Assembly (NCBI GenBank): GCA_037953745.1
Contig: JBAKBP010004408.1
Span: 1 to 64,000 of the forward strand
Direction of reading: 5' to 3'
Length of the DNA: 64,000 nucleotides
Origin: Lithodes maja
Lineage: Eukaryota > Arthropoda > Malacostraca > Decapoda > Lithodidae
Shown: piece by piece, positions 33,758 to 44,300 of the stretch
Layout: each line of letters starts with the position of its first letter
Numbering within the stretch: the stretch's first letter is position 1
Translations under genes and position numbers: made by a program
The notes under the pieces: model-generated
Told to the model about the DNA's origin: nothing
Seen by the model: the letters and a program-made list of their open reading frames with translations, nothing else
Database searches by the model: none

Positions 33758-35043
33758 TGTCAGGGATATTGTGTCATATTGCTTTGATAGGTGTGAATAA
33801 TCTGGTTAGGCTGTCTGATCATAGATGGCGTCGTTCATGAGAGCGAGTGTTGTGTGTGTGTGTGTGTATGCATTGGTGAGTTTCAATTTTGGATTCGATG
33901 CTTTACGAGACTATGTGATACTGTACAGGTATGCGTGCTAGTGTAGATTGATTCATTCGAGTTTCAGATGGTTTGTTAGTGTAAGTGATAGTTGTATAAT
34001 TCAATTCTTATTTTCTTTGAGGTGGGTGTTCGGGGTATCGAATATTGATTCAGTGTGTGTTTTGACTTTTATGAATTATTGAGAGGTGATTTGGTAGAGG
34101 ACTTAATTCAGTCAGTCAGTACATTCCCAGCACACAAGGATTACAGTCTCTTCAGCTACTACGGTGTAGCGTGTGTGTGCTGGGGGTCTGCCACCAGAGC
34201 TCTTACTTATGAATTTTGACCAGGATCTTGCCCATGATATATGCCAAGAATCTAACCTTAGTCCGATCCTGATGTGGCCGTTTCGGTCTACCTGGTGCTT
34301 TGACCGAGCGGACTCATCCGTGAACGAGTGTGGGCTGGTTCTGTTTGGTCTAGGGCGAGTGTAGGACTTGGATGAGGGAGAGCGTTGGTTACACTTCGAG
34401 CCCTGCAGCTGTTGACGGGTCCAGGATCGGCATACAAGTACTGTGTGGTGACGCCAGGTTGCCTTGTGGGAGCCCTCACGTATAGTTCTCAGGGCTGTAC
34501 TGCAGTTTCTCAGCCTATGTGCGCCCGGACAGCCAGGAGTTCAAGTCAACCAGTGAAGAGGAGGGGGACTTCTATATTCATCATTACTTTTCATTCCTTT
34601 TTGAGACCTTAGCAGTAATGGTCTACTTTGGGACCCTCTCGTAGTCTACTTAAAGTTGTCATTAAAAGTTGTCATTCAAGTTGTCATTCATGTGTCATTC
34701 AAGTTGTCATTCATGTAGTCATACTTATTTGAAAGTTAATTAATTGACCACAAACTAATTAGCCCTAAGATATTCACCACTGCACCCTTCTTTATAATGC
34801 GAATGTCTTTTAGTGTGAATTTGGGTGAATGGTGTGAATGTATGTAAAATAATGTTATGGGTTTCTTTTTTCATTATTTGTAATATATATATTTTATAAT
34901 ATACTTTTGAGGTTATGTATTTTCTATCACTAATCCTTATCTTATGTAGGCTAAGAGAATGAGTTGTTAATTTATCGAGTGTATATCAAGTTACTCTGAA
35001 ATCACGTAACCTACCTAGAATATCATAAGTGATTTCCTTGACA
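33758..35043 (+). repeat. LTR 1 (1,286 bp, lacks the 160-bp intron-like segment)
   Basis: It runs TGTCAGGG ... CTTGACA. Compared with LTR 3 it is shorter by exactly 264 bp: a 160-bp GT...AG segment missing between AGCTACTA and CGGTGTAGCG (join at 34171/34172), and a 104-bp tandem duplication present only once. Substitutions against LTRs 2 and 3 cluster between about 34350 and 34645. A TATA-less TCAGTCAGT initiator-like sequence lies near 34108-34120. Confidence 0.88.
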
Positions 35044-35044
35044 G

Positions 35045-35062
35045 TGGCGCAGTGTGTAGGAT
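35045..35062 (+). promoter_or_regulatory. Primer-binding site, copy 1
   Basis: TGGCGCAGTGTGTAGGAT starts one base after the LTR end. The leading TGG would pair with a tRNA CCA end. The first nine bases and the AGGAT block resemble a tRNA-Ser primer site such as that of the 17.6/297 group. The tRNA identity was not verified by alignment. Confidence 0.7.
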
Positions 35063-35226
35063 ACTCATTCTCTTGTCCTGGGATTAGTATACTGTATGTT
35101 AAGAGCTCTGGTTGGTGTTTAATTATATCTTTCTTTTTTTTAGGAGCTGTTGTCCCATCAATGTGCTGGGGGTGTCCTGCTGAATGAGTTTGAGTTTCTT
35201 TGTGATTAGTATTATCCCTTCTAGCC

Positions 35227-38200
35227 ATGAGTGGAATATCGGATATACTTAAGGAGGCTAAATCATTAGGTGTGACTGGAGAGGATGCTATTTTTAAACT
35301 TATATCTTTAGCAGATGAGAGGGATGAGAGAGCCGCTAAGAGAGACCGAGAGAAGGAGGAGAGGGAAAGAGAGAGAGAGCGTGAGGAGAGAGCGCGAGAG
35401 AGTGAGGAGAGAGCGCGAGAGAGTGAGGAGAGAGCGCGAGAGAGAGAGAGAGCGCGAGAGAGTGAGGAGAGAGCGCGAGAGAGTGAGAGAGCGCAAGAGC
35501 GTGAGGAGAAAGAGAAAGCTCGTGCTCATGAATTATCTCTAGCTAAGCTTAAAATCTCAGATCAGAATAGGGCTGGCATAATTCCTGACACTAACCCCTC
35601 TAGGACTGTAGGTGATTCAGGTAAGGCCCGCATTCCTCCATTTTCGGATGGTGATGACATTGATTCTTACCTCCTTAGATTTGAGAAGGTAGCAAAGTTC
35701 TATGGTTGGCGAGAGACAGACTATCCACTTCACCTCGGAACCCTTCTGCGAGGTAAGGCACTGAAGGTATATGTAAGTTTACCCCCTGATGTCGCAGATG
35801 ATTACGAGGCGCTCAAGAAAGCCCTACTTCAAGCGTTCCAGGTTGATGCTCATACCTACAGGAAGTTGTTCAGGTCAATGAAGGCGCAGGGAGACGAGCC
35901 ATATGTTCAATTCCTTGCCAGACTGGAACAGGTATTTGGTAGGTGGCTAGTTTTGTCTGACGTAGAGAAAACCTATGAGCAGTTACATGACTTTGTAATA
36001 AAGGATCAGTTTTTAGCTAGCTGTACTCCTGATTTGCGAGTATTCTTGAACGAACGAGGAGCTAAGACTAATACCGATGTTGCCAAAGCGGCAGACTTGC
36101 ATAGGAATGCTCATTATACACGAAAGGGCAACCCAAAGTCTTCGTTACCTAGAACTGAGGATAGGAAGGGTAGTAAGTACTACGACAAAGTTGAGAAATC
36201 CTCTGATACTGGGGAATCTAAGACATACTCACACAGGCCCAGGATTAAATGTTTTATCTGTGGCGGCGATCATGTCAAGGCCCAGTGCCCCCATAGACGA
36301 ATTGGTGATTCAGGGAAAGTTGCCAAGGTTAACTTTGTGTTTGATTCTAGATTGAAACTTCCTGGTACCATAATTGATCCTTGTGGTATGGTTGGCGATA
36401 GGAAGGTAGAGGTCACTCTTGATACATGTTGCTCCACAGTAATTGTGCATCCTAAGTTTATTTCAGGAAAGGTGCCTTCGGAGACAAAGTGTACTGTGTA
36501 TGACTTCCTTGGTAAGCCTCACACATTTCCTACAATGGATGTAATTATTAAAAGTAAATTCTTTTCAGGAAAAGTTAATGCTGTAATTGCTCCGATCAGA
36601 TTCACAGATGTACTCCTTGGTACAGTTCCTGGTGTATCAGTACCTCCCTTCATAGTAGGGGATAAGGAAGCCGATGGTGGTGCAGAGGTTGCTGCAGTTA
36701 CTACCAGGGCTGGAGCCAAGAGAGAGGTAGGTAAGTCACATAGACCTTTAGCTACTAACACAGACTTCAATGTTGATCCAGGAGCTTTTCTGAAAGCCCA
36801 GGCAGAATGTAAGACGCTGAAACCGCTGTGGCAGAACGCGGAAGCTGAGAAGAAGATTAGCCACAGAGGTAGGGCTGTCCGGTATGAGGTAATAGATAAA
36901 TTGCTTTACAGAGTCTGCTTGGAGAGTAAAAGTCTTGAAGAAATAGGGAATAAACAACTTGTTGTTCCAAAGGTGTACAGAAATAAAGTTTTACATCTAG
37001 CCCATGATGGTTTGCTGGCTGGACACTTTTCTCACCGGAAAACTGCTGGGAAGGTGTACCAGAAGTTTTTCTGGCCTGGTGCGGGTGCTGACATAGAGAG
37101 GTTCTGCCGGTCATGTGAGGTATGTCAAAAGTTCACCCACAAAGGTAGAGTCAAACCAGTGCCCCTTTCTAAGATGCCAGTAGTTTCAGAACCCTTTTCA
37201 AAAGTTGCAATTGACATAGTGGGTCCAATTGTCCCTAGGTCTAAAAGAGGTCATAAGTATATCCTCACCTTAATAGATTGTGCAACTAGGTTCCCTGAAG
37301 CTGTACCCCTAAGGGATATCGATACTGTCACTGTAGCCGAGAGCCTTGTAGAAATTTTTGCCAGAGTGGGAATCCCTAAAGAGATTCTCTCAGATAATGG
37401 TAGCCAGTTCAAATCAGGTTTGATGTCAGAGATCAATAAACTACTATCAGTCAAGGCAGTCCACTCAAGTCCATACCATGCCCAGAGTAATGGGTGCATT
37501 GAGAGGCTTAACGGTACCCTTAAATCCATGTTAAAGAAAACTTGTTCTGATCATCCTGAGGATTGGGACAGATATATTCCAGCTGTGCTATTTGCCTATA
37601 GGGAAGTACCTATTGATTCTCTCAAATTTTCACCCTTTGAGCTTCTCTATGGCAGGAATGTGAGAGGTCCATTGAGCATATTGCATGAACTTTGGGCTAA
37701 CAAACTGCTTGACGAGGAGATTAGAAATTCTTACCATCATGTCCTTGATTTAAGAAACAGGTTGGAGAAGTCGGCAGAGTTGGCAGTCACCCACTCAGAA
37801 GCTAGTAGTGATCAATATAAGATGTACTTTGACCGGAAGTGTAAGCCGAGGAAGCTGAAGGTTGGTGATGAGGTACTGTTGCTGCTGCCTACTAATAATA
37901 ACAAACTGTTGATGCAATGGAAAGGTCCCTATGCTGTGCTACAGGTAAAGAACAATGTTGATTATGTCATTGATGTGAGGGGTAAATCCAGGTTGTATCA
38001 CATAAACATGCTCAAGAGGTTTTACAGGAGACAGAAGGATGATGATGATGTTGCTGTAGTTTCCCATGCTATTTTTTCTTCTCCAGAATTCTTCTGTAAC
38101 GCAGTGGCTACAGGTATTGTGGAGGCGAATGATGATGAGAATGTTGACTATTCTAGTATACCTCTCTGCAACCTTGGTCGGAACTCTGACATTAATATCA

Positions 38201-39576
38201 ATCCTGATCTTTCTGAGTCTCAGAAAGCTGATCTCGAGGCCATACTGGATCTGTTTCCAGATGTTGTATCAGCTATCCCAGGTAGAACAGAGTCTGCAGT
38301 GCATCGTATCAGACTAACTTCTCCGGTACCAGTCCGTAAGAAACCTTACCCTATGCCTAAGCATCTCCAGAAAGTATTTGATGAGGAGGTTCAAAGAATG
38401 CTGGATCTTGGAGTTATAGAGCCTTCAGACTCGCCATACTGTTCACCTGTTGTGCTGGTGAAGAGTAATGATTCTTACAGGTTGTGTATTGATTTTAGGG
38501 CTTTGAATGACATAACAGTGTTCGATGCAGAGCCTATGCCCCACAGAGATGATTACCTTACTGAATTTGTTGATGACAAGTATATCTCTGAATTAGATAT
38601 GAATAAGGGTTACTGGCAAATTCCCTTGGACCTCGATTCAAAGATATGTACTGCGTTTGCTACAACGCAAGGATTAATGCAATTCACTCGTATGCCCTTT
38701 GGTTTAAAGACTGCTTGTGCAACTTTCATTAAGCTGATGAGGAAGGTTACTAGGGATCTAGAGAATACTGCCTGCTATTTCGACAACCTTGTGATTCATA
38801 GCAAAGACTGGGATTCTCATCTTAAACACTTGACTAATGCGCTTGATAGATTTAGAGAGCATGGGTTAACCGTAGGATCAAAGAAGTGTTTCTTGGGGTT
38901 TCCATCCATCAAGTATCTTGGCTATTCTTTGGGAGAGAATAAGTTGTCACCCCTTGGGGTTAGAGTGAATGCCATTCAAGAGTTAACCTTACCTGCTACT
39001 AAGTCACAACTGCGATCCTTCATGGGTACTATGAACTTCTATAGGCAGTTTGTTCCCAATTTTGCAGATCTTGCTAGTCCTTTAACAGATATGCTTAGGA
39101 AAGGATGTCCTAATAAACTGCAATGGACACTTGAGATGGAGGAAAGGTTCCGTTCCCTGAAGAAAACTCTGGTTAACCAGCCTATTCTGAGGCTACCTAA
39201 CTTAGGAAAGACCTTTTATCTCAGGACTGATGCCAGCGGTGAAGGTCTGGGAGCTGCCCTTCTGCAGGAGGCTGATGGAGTGCTGATGCCTGTCTGCTAT
39301 GCGAGTCGTAAGCTACTAGACAGGGAAAAAAATTATTCAGCTATTGAGCGTGAGGGTTTAGCTGTGGTGTGGAGTATAGAACACTTCCGTAAGTATTTGT
39401 ATGGTACAAAGTTCATCCTGCAAACTGATCATCAGCCACTGACCTATATTAAAAACATGCAGAATTCTAACAACAGGTTAATGAGGTGGGCCCTGGTTCT
39501 TCAGTCCTATGCCTTCAGAGTGGAGTACATAAAGGGTAAGGATAATGTCTTTGCAGACCTTCTTAGCAGATCCTAG
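35227..39576 (+). CDS. Gag-Pol polyprotein, copy 1 (1449 aa), integrase before RT
   Basis: One uninterrupted frame encodes the structural protein and the enzymes that copy and insert the element. It starts MSGISDILKEAKSLG, 182 bp after the PBS. Domains: a charged Arg/Glu helical tract (about 37-105), a Gag domain (about 138-290), a zinc knuckle CFICGGDHVKAQC at 342 (C-x2-C-x3-H-x4-C, one residue short of canonical), and an aspartic protease with DTC at 399-401 where DTG is usual. Integrase follows, with an HHCC finger (about 593-640), D663, D723 and E759 (35 residues between the last two), and a GPY module (WKGPY, about 898). Then come the RT with ELDMNKGYWQIPL (D1124) and YFDN at 1184-1187, and RNase H with D1335, the ERE Glu, TDHQ and KGKDN. 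This order with gypsy-type sequences is Gmr1-like. No env. Expression as one ORF implies no frameshift step. Confidence 0.92.
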   Translation: MSGISDILKEAKSLGVTGEDAIFKLISLADERDERAAKRDREKEEREREREREERARESEERARESEERARERERARESEERARESERAQEREEKEKARAHELSLAKLKISDQNRAGIIPDTNPSRTVGDSGKARIPPFSDGDDIDSYLLRFEKVAKFYGWRETDYPLHLGTLLRGKALKVYVSLPPDVADDYEALKKALLQAFQVDAHTYRKLFRSMKAQGDEPYVQFLARLEQVFGRWLVLSDVEKTYEQLHDFVIKDQFLASCTPDLRVFLNERGAKTNTDVAKAADLHRNAHYTRKGNPKSSLPRTEDRKGSKYYDKVEKSSDTGESKTYSHRPRIKCFICGGDHVKAQCPHRRIGDSGKVAKVNFVFDSRLKLPGTIIDPCGMVGDRKVEVTLDTCCSTVIVHPKFISGKVPSETKCTVYDFLGKPHTFPTMDVIIKSKFFSGKVNAVIAPIRFTDVLLGTVPGVSVPPFIVGDKEADGGAEVAAVTTRAGAKREVGKSHRPLATNTDFNVDPGAFLKAQAECKTLKPLWQNAEAEKKISHRGRAVRYEVIDKLLYRVCLESKSLEEIGNKQLVVPKVYRNKVLHLAHDGLLAGHFSHRKTAGKVYQKFFWPGAGADIERFCRSCEVCQKFTHKGRVKPVPLSKMPVVSEPFSKVAIDIVGPIVPRSKRGHKYILTLIDCATRFPEAVPLRDIDTVTVAESLVEIFARVGIPKEILSDNGSQFKSGLMSEINKLLSVKAVHSSPYHAQSNGCIERLNGTLKSMLKKTCSDHPEDWDRYIPAVLFAYREVPIDSLKFSPFELLYGRNVRGPLSILHELWANKLLDEEIRNSYHHVLDLRNRLEKSAELAVTHSEASSDQYKMYFDRKCKPRKLKVGDEVLLLLPTNNNKLLMQWKGPYAVLQVKNNVDYVIDVRGKSRLYHINMLKRFYRRQKDDDDVAVVSHAIFSSPEFFCNAVATGIVEANDDENVDYSSIPLCNLGRNSDININPDLSESQKADLEAILDLFPDVVSAIPGRTESAVHRIRLTSPVPVRKKPYPMPKHLQKVFDEEVQRMLDLGVIEPSDSPYCSPVVLVKSNDSYRLCIDFRALNDITVFDAEPMPHRDDYLTEFVDDKYISELDMNKGYWQIPLDLDSKICTAFATTQGLMQFTRMPFGLKTACATFIKLMRKVTRDLENTACYFDNLVIHSKDWDSHLKHLTNALDRFREHGLTVGSKKCFLGFPSIKYLGYSLGENKLSPLGVRVNAIQELTLPATKSQLRSFMGTMNFYRQFVPNFADLASPLTDMLRKGCPNKLQWTLEMEERFRSLKKTLVNQPILRLPNLGKTFYLRTDASGEGLGAALLQEADGVLMPVCYASRKLLDREKNYSAIEREGLAVVWSIEHFRKYLYGTKFILQTDHQPLTYIKNMQNSNNRLMRWALVLQSYAFRVEYIKGKDNVFADLLSRS

Positions 39577-39646
39577 GTCATGATTCACATCCCATCAAAG
39601 GAATACTTAAATACCTGATTTTGTCTATATTCCGTGTAATATAGTT

Positions 39647-39656
39647 GGTGAGGGGG
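39647..39656 (+). promoter_or_regulatory. Polypurine tract, copy 1
   Basis: GGTGAGGGGG lies three bases upstream of LTR 2. It would prime plus-strand DNA synthesis. The T within it makes it imperfect. Confidence 0.65.
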
Positions 39657-39659
39657 TAT

Positions 39660-41213
39660 TGTCAGGGATATTGTGTCATATTGCTTTGATAGGTGTGAAT
39701 AATCTGGTTAGGCTGTCTGATCATAGATGGCGTCGTTCATGAGAGCGAGTGTTGTGTGTGTGTGTGTGTGTGTATGCATTGGTGAGTTTCAATTTTGGAT
39801 TCGATGCTTTACGAGACTATGTGATACTGTACAGGTATGCGTGCTAGTGTAGATTGATTCATTAGAGTTTCAGATGGTTTGTTAGTGTAAGTGATAGTTG
39901 TATAATTCAATTCTTATTTTCTTTGAGGTGGGTGTTCGGGGTATCGAATATTGATTCAGTGTGTGTTTTGACTTTTATGAATTATTGAGAGGTGATTTGG
40001 TAGAGGACTTAATTCAGTCAGTCAGTACATTCCCAGCACACAAGGATTACAGTCTCTTCAGCTACTAGTGAGTGTTGGTGCTACATATAGTGAATTGCTT
40101 AAGAGTGAAGTATTAGTGATGGTGTCTGACAGTGATGATTTTCTTCTGTGATTGTATTTGTCAGTATCATAATACTTTACGTCTTTACGGTGTCATTTCC
40201 TAAGTGTTTTCTTTCTTTGCTTCCTAGCGGTGTAGCGTGTGTGTGCTGGGGGTCTGCCACCAGAGCTCTTACTTATGAATTTTGACCAGGATCTTGCCCA
40301 TGATATATGCCAAGAATCTAACCTTAGTCCGATCCTGATGTGGCCGTTTCGGTCTACCTGGTGCTTTGACCGAGCGGACTCATCCGTGAACGAGTGTGGG
40401 CTGGTTCTGTTTGGTCTAAGGCGAGTGTAGGACTTGGATGAGGGAGAGCGTTGGTTACACTTCGAGCCCTGCAGCTGTTGACGGGTCCAGGATCGGCATA
40501 CAAGTACTGTGTGGTGACGCCAGGTTGCCTTGTGGGAGCCCTCGCGTATAGTTCTCGGGGCTGTACTGCAGTTTCTCAGCCTGTGTGCGCCCGGACAGCC
40601 AGGAGTTCAAGTCAACCAGTGAAGAGGAGGGGGACTTCTATATTCATCATTTCCTTGCATTCCCTCTGGAGACCTATGCCGTATTAGCCTACCTTAGGAC
40701 AGCCAGGAGTTCAAGTCAACCAGTGAAGAGGAGGGGGACTTCTATATTCATCATTACTTTTCATTCCTTTTTGAGACCTTAGCAGTAATGGTCTACTTTG
40801 GAACCCTCTAGTAGTCTACTTAAAGTTGTCATTAAAAGTTGTCATTCAAGTTGTCATTCATGTGTCATTCAAGTTGTCATTCATGTAGTCATACTTATTT
40901 GAAAGTTAATTAATTGACCACAAACTAATTAGCCCTAAGATATTCACCACTGCACCCTTCTTTATAATGCGAATGTCTTTTAGTGTGAATTTGGGTGAAT
41001 GGTGTGAATGTATGTAAAATAATGTTATGGGTTTCTTTTTTCATTATTTGTAATATATATATTTTATAATATACTTTTGAGGTTATGTATTTTCTATCAC
41101 TAATCCTTATCTTATGTAGGCTAAGAGAATGAGTTGTTAATTTATCGAGTGTATATCAAGTTACTCTGAAATCACGTAACCTACCTAGAATATCATAAGT
41201 GATTTCCTTGACA
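39660..41213 (+). repeat. LTR 2 (1,554 bp, contains the intron-like segment)
   Basis: Same ends as the other LTRs. It contains the 160-bp segment 40068-40227 and both copies of a diverged 104-bp duplication (units starting GGACAGCCAGG at 40593 and 40697). Its GT repeat is four bases longer than in LTRs 1 and 3. It differs from LTR 3 at few other positions. Confidence 0.9.
40068..40227 (+). other. Candidate LTR intron, LTR 2
   Basis: The segment begins GTGAGTGTTGG and ends CTTTGCTTCCTAG, with a pyrimidine-rich stretch before the AG and a CTAAG branch-point-like word about 26 bases from the end. LTR 1 is continuous across exactly these borders (AGCTACTA joined to CGGTGTAGCG), with no ambiguity in placing the join. 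Confidence 0.75.
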
Positions 41214-41214
41214 G

Positions 41215-41232
41215 TGGCGCAGTGTGTAGGAT
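41215..41232 (+). promoter_or_regulatory. Primer-binding site, copy 2
   Basis: Identical to copy 1 (TGGCGCAGTGTGTAGGAT), one base after the end of LTR 2. Confidence 0.7.
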
Positions 41233-41396
41233 ACTCATTCTCTTGTCCTGGGATTAGTATACTGTATGTTAAGAGCTCTGGTTGGTGTTTAATTATATCT
41301 TTCTTTTTTTTAGGAGCTGTTGTCCCATCAATGTGCTGGGGGTGTCCTGCTGAATGAGTTTGAGTTTCTTTGTGATTAGTATTATCCCTTCTAGCC

Positions 41397-44300
41397 ATGA
41401 GTGGAATATCGGATATACTTAAGGAGGCTAAATCATTAGGTGTGACTGGAGAGGATGCTATTTTTAAACTTATATCTTTAGCAGATGAGAGGGATGAGAG
41501 AGCCGCTAAGAGAGACCGAGAGAAGGAGGAGAGGGAAAGAGAGAGAGAGCGTGAGGAGAGAGCGCGAGAGAGTGAGGAGAGAGCGCGAGAGAGTGAGAGA
41601 GCGCAAGAGCGTGAAGAGAAAGCTCGTGCTCATGAATTATCTCTAGCTAAGCTTAAAATCTCAGATCAGAATAGGGCTGGCATAATTCCTGACACTAACC
41701 CCTCTAGGACTGTAGGTGATTCAGGTAAGGCCCGCATTCCTCCATTTTCGGATGGTGATGACATTGATTCTTACCTCCTTAGATTTGAGAAGGTAGCAAA
41801 GTTCTATGGTTGGCGAGAGACAGACTATCCACTTCACCTCGGAACCCTTCTGCGAGGTAAGGCACTGAAGGTATATGTAAGTTTACCCCCTGATGTCGCA
41901 GATGATTACGAGGCGCTCAAGAAAGCCCTACTTCAAGCGTTCCAGGTTGATGCTCATACCTACAGGAAGTTGTTCAGGTCAATGAAGGCGCAGGGAGACG
42001 AGCCATATGTTCAATTCCTTGCCAGACTGGAACAGGTATTTGGTAGGTGGCTAGTTTTGTCTGACGTAGAGAAAACCTATGAGCAGTTACATGACTTTGT
42101 AATAAAGGATCAGTTTTTAGCTAGCTGTACTCCTGATTTGCGAGTATTCTTGAACGAACGAGGAGCTAAGACTAATACCGATGTTGCCAAAGCGGCAGAC
42201 TTGCATAGGAATGCTCATTATACACGAAAGGGCAACCCAAAGTCTTCGTTACCTAGAACTGAGGATAGGAAGGGTAGTAAGTACTACGACAAAGTTGAGA
42301 AATCCTCTGATACTGGGGAATCTAAGACATACTCACACAGGCCCAGGATTAAATGTTTTATCTGTGGCGGCGATCATGTCAAGGCCCAGTGCCCCCATAG
42401 ACGAATTGGTGATTCAGGGAAAGTTGCCAAGGTTAACTTTGTGTTTGATTCTAGATTGAAACTTCCTGGTACCATAATTGATCCTTGTGGTATGGTTGGC
42501 GATAGGAAGGTAGAGGTCACTCTTGATACATGTTGCTCCACAGTAATTGTGCATCCTAAGTTTATTTCAGGAAAGGTGCCTTCGGAGACAAAGTGTACTG
42601 TGTATGACTTCCTTGGTAAGCCTCACACATTTCCTACAATGGATGTAATTATTAAAAGTAAATTCTTTTCAGGAAAAGTTAATGCTGTAATTGCTCCGAT
42701 CAGATTCACAGATGTACTCCTTGGTACAGTTCCTGGTGTATCAGTACCTCCCTTCATAGTAGGGGATAAGGAAGCCGATGGTGGTGCAGAGGTTGCTGCA
42801 GTTACTACCAGGGCTGGAGCCAAGAGAGAGGTAGGTAAGTCACATAGACCTTTAGCTACTAACACAGACTTCAATGTTGATCCAGGAGCTTTTCTGAAAG
42901 CCCAGGCAGAATGTAAGACGCTGAAACCGCTGTGGCAGAACGCGGAAGCTGAGAAGAAGATTAGCCACAGAGGTAGGGCTGTCCGGTATGAGGTAATAGA
43001 TAAATTGCTTTACAGAGTCTGCTTGGAGAGTAAAAGTCTTGAAGAAATAGGGAATAAACAACTTGTTGTTCCAAAGGTGTACAGAAATAAAGTTTTACAT
43101 CTAGCCCATGATGGTTTGCTGGCTGGACACTTTTCTCATCGGAAAACTGCTGGGAAGGTGTACCAGAAGTTTTTCTGGCCTGGTGCGGGTGCTGACATAG
43201 AGAGGTTCTGCCGGTCATGTGAGGTATGTCAAAAGTTCACCCACAAAGGTAGAGTCAAACCAGTGCCCCTTTCTAAGATGCCAGTAGTTTCAGAACCCTT
43301 TTCAAAAGTTGCAATTGACATAGGGGGTCCAATTGTCCCTAGGTCTAAAAGAGGTCATAAGTACATCCTCACCTTAATAGATTGTGCAACTAGGTTCCCT
43401 GAAGCTGTACCCCTAAGGGATATCGATACTGTCACTGTAGCCGAGAGCCTTGTAGAAATTTTTGCCAGAGTGGGAATCCCTAAAGAGATTCTCTCAGATA
43501 ATGGTAGCCAGTTCAAATCAGGTTTGATGTCAGAGATCAATAAACTACTATCAGTCAAGGCAGTCCACTCAAGTCCATACCATGCCCAGAGTAATGGATG
43601 CATTGAGAGGCTTAACGGTACCCTTAAATCCATGTTAAAGAAAACCTGTTCTGATCATCCTGAGGATTGGGACAGATATATTCCAGCTGTGCTATTTGCC
43701 TATAGGGAAGTACCTAATGATTCTCTCAAATTTTCACCCTTTGAGCTTCTCTATGGCAGGAATGTGAGAGGTCCATTGAGCATATTGCATGAACTTTGGG
43801 CTAACAAACTGCTTGACGAGGAGATTAGAAATTCTTACCATCATGTCCTTGATTTAAGAAACAGGTTGGAGAAGTCGGCAGAGTTGGCAGTCACCCACTC
43901 AGAAGCTAGTAGTGATCAATATAAGATGTACTTTGACCGGAAGTGTAAGCCGAGGAAGCTGAAGGTTGGTGATGAGGTACTGTTGCTGCTGCCTACTAAT
44001 AATAACAAACTGTTGATGCAATGGAAAGGTCCCTATGCTGTGCTACAGGTAAAGAACAATGTTGATTATGTCATTGATGTGAGGGGTAAATCCAGGTTGT
44101 ATCACATAAACATGCTCAAGAGGTTTTACAGGAGACAGAAGGATGATGATAATGTTGCTGTAGTTTCCCATGCTATTGTTTCTTCTCCAGAATTCTTCTG
44201 TAACGCAGTGGCTACAGGTATTGTGGAGGCGAATGATGATGAGAATGTTGACTATTCTAGTATACCTCTCTGCAACCTTGGTCGGAACTCTGACATTAAT

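Noticed and set aside
34173..34612. Short frames repeated in all three LTRs (MCAGGLPPELL..., MVTLRALQLL...)
   Set aside because: They lie in LTR sequence upstream of the PBS, are short, and probably reflect untranslated R/U5. Repetition follows from LTR identity.
35044..35090. TGGCGCAGTGTG resembling a tRNA A box
   Set aside because: Its position immediately after the LTR end and the leading TGG fit a primer-binding site better. No B box follows at tRNA distance.
35308..35529. Minus-strand Leu/Ser-rich frame opposite the Gag repeat
   Set aside because: Shadow of the GAGAGA-rich repeat in the Gag coding strand.
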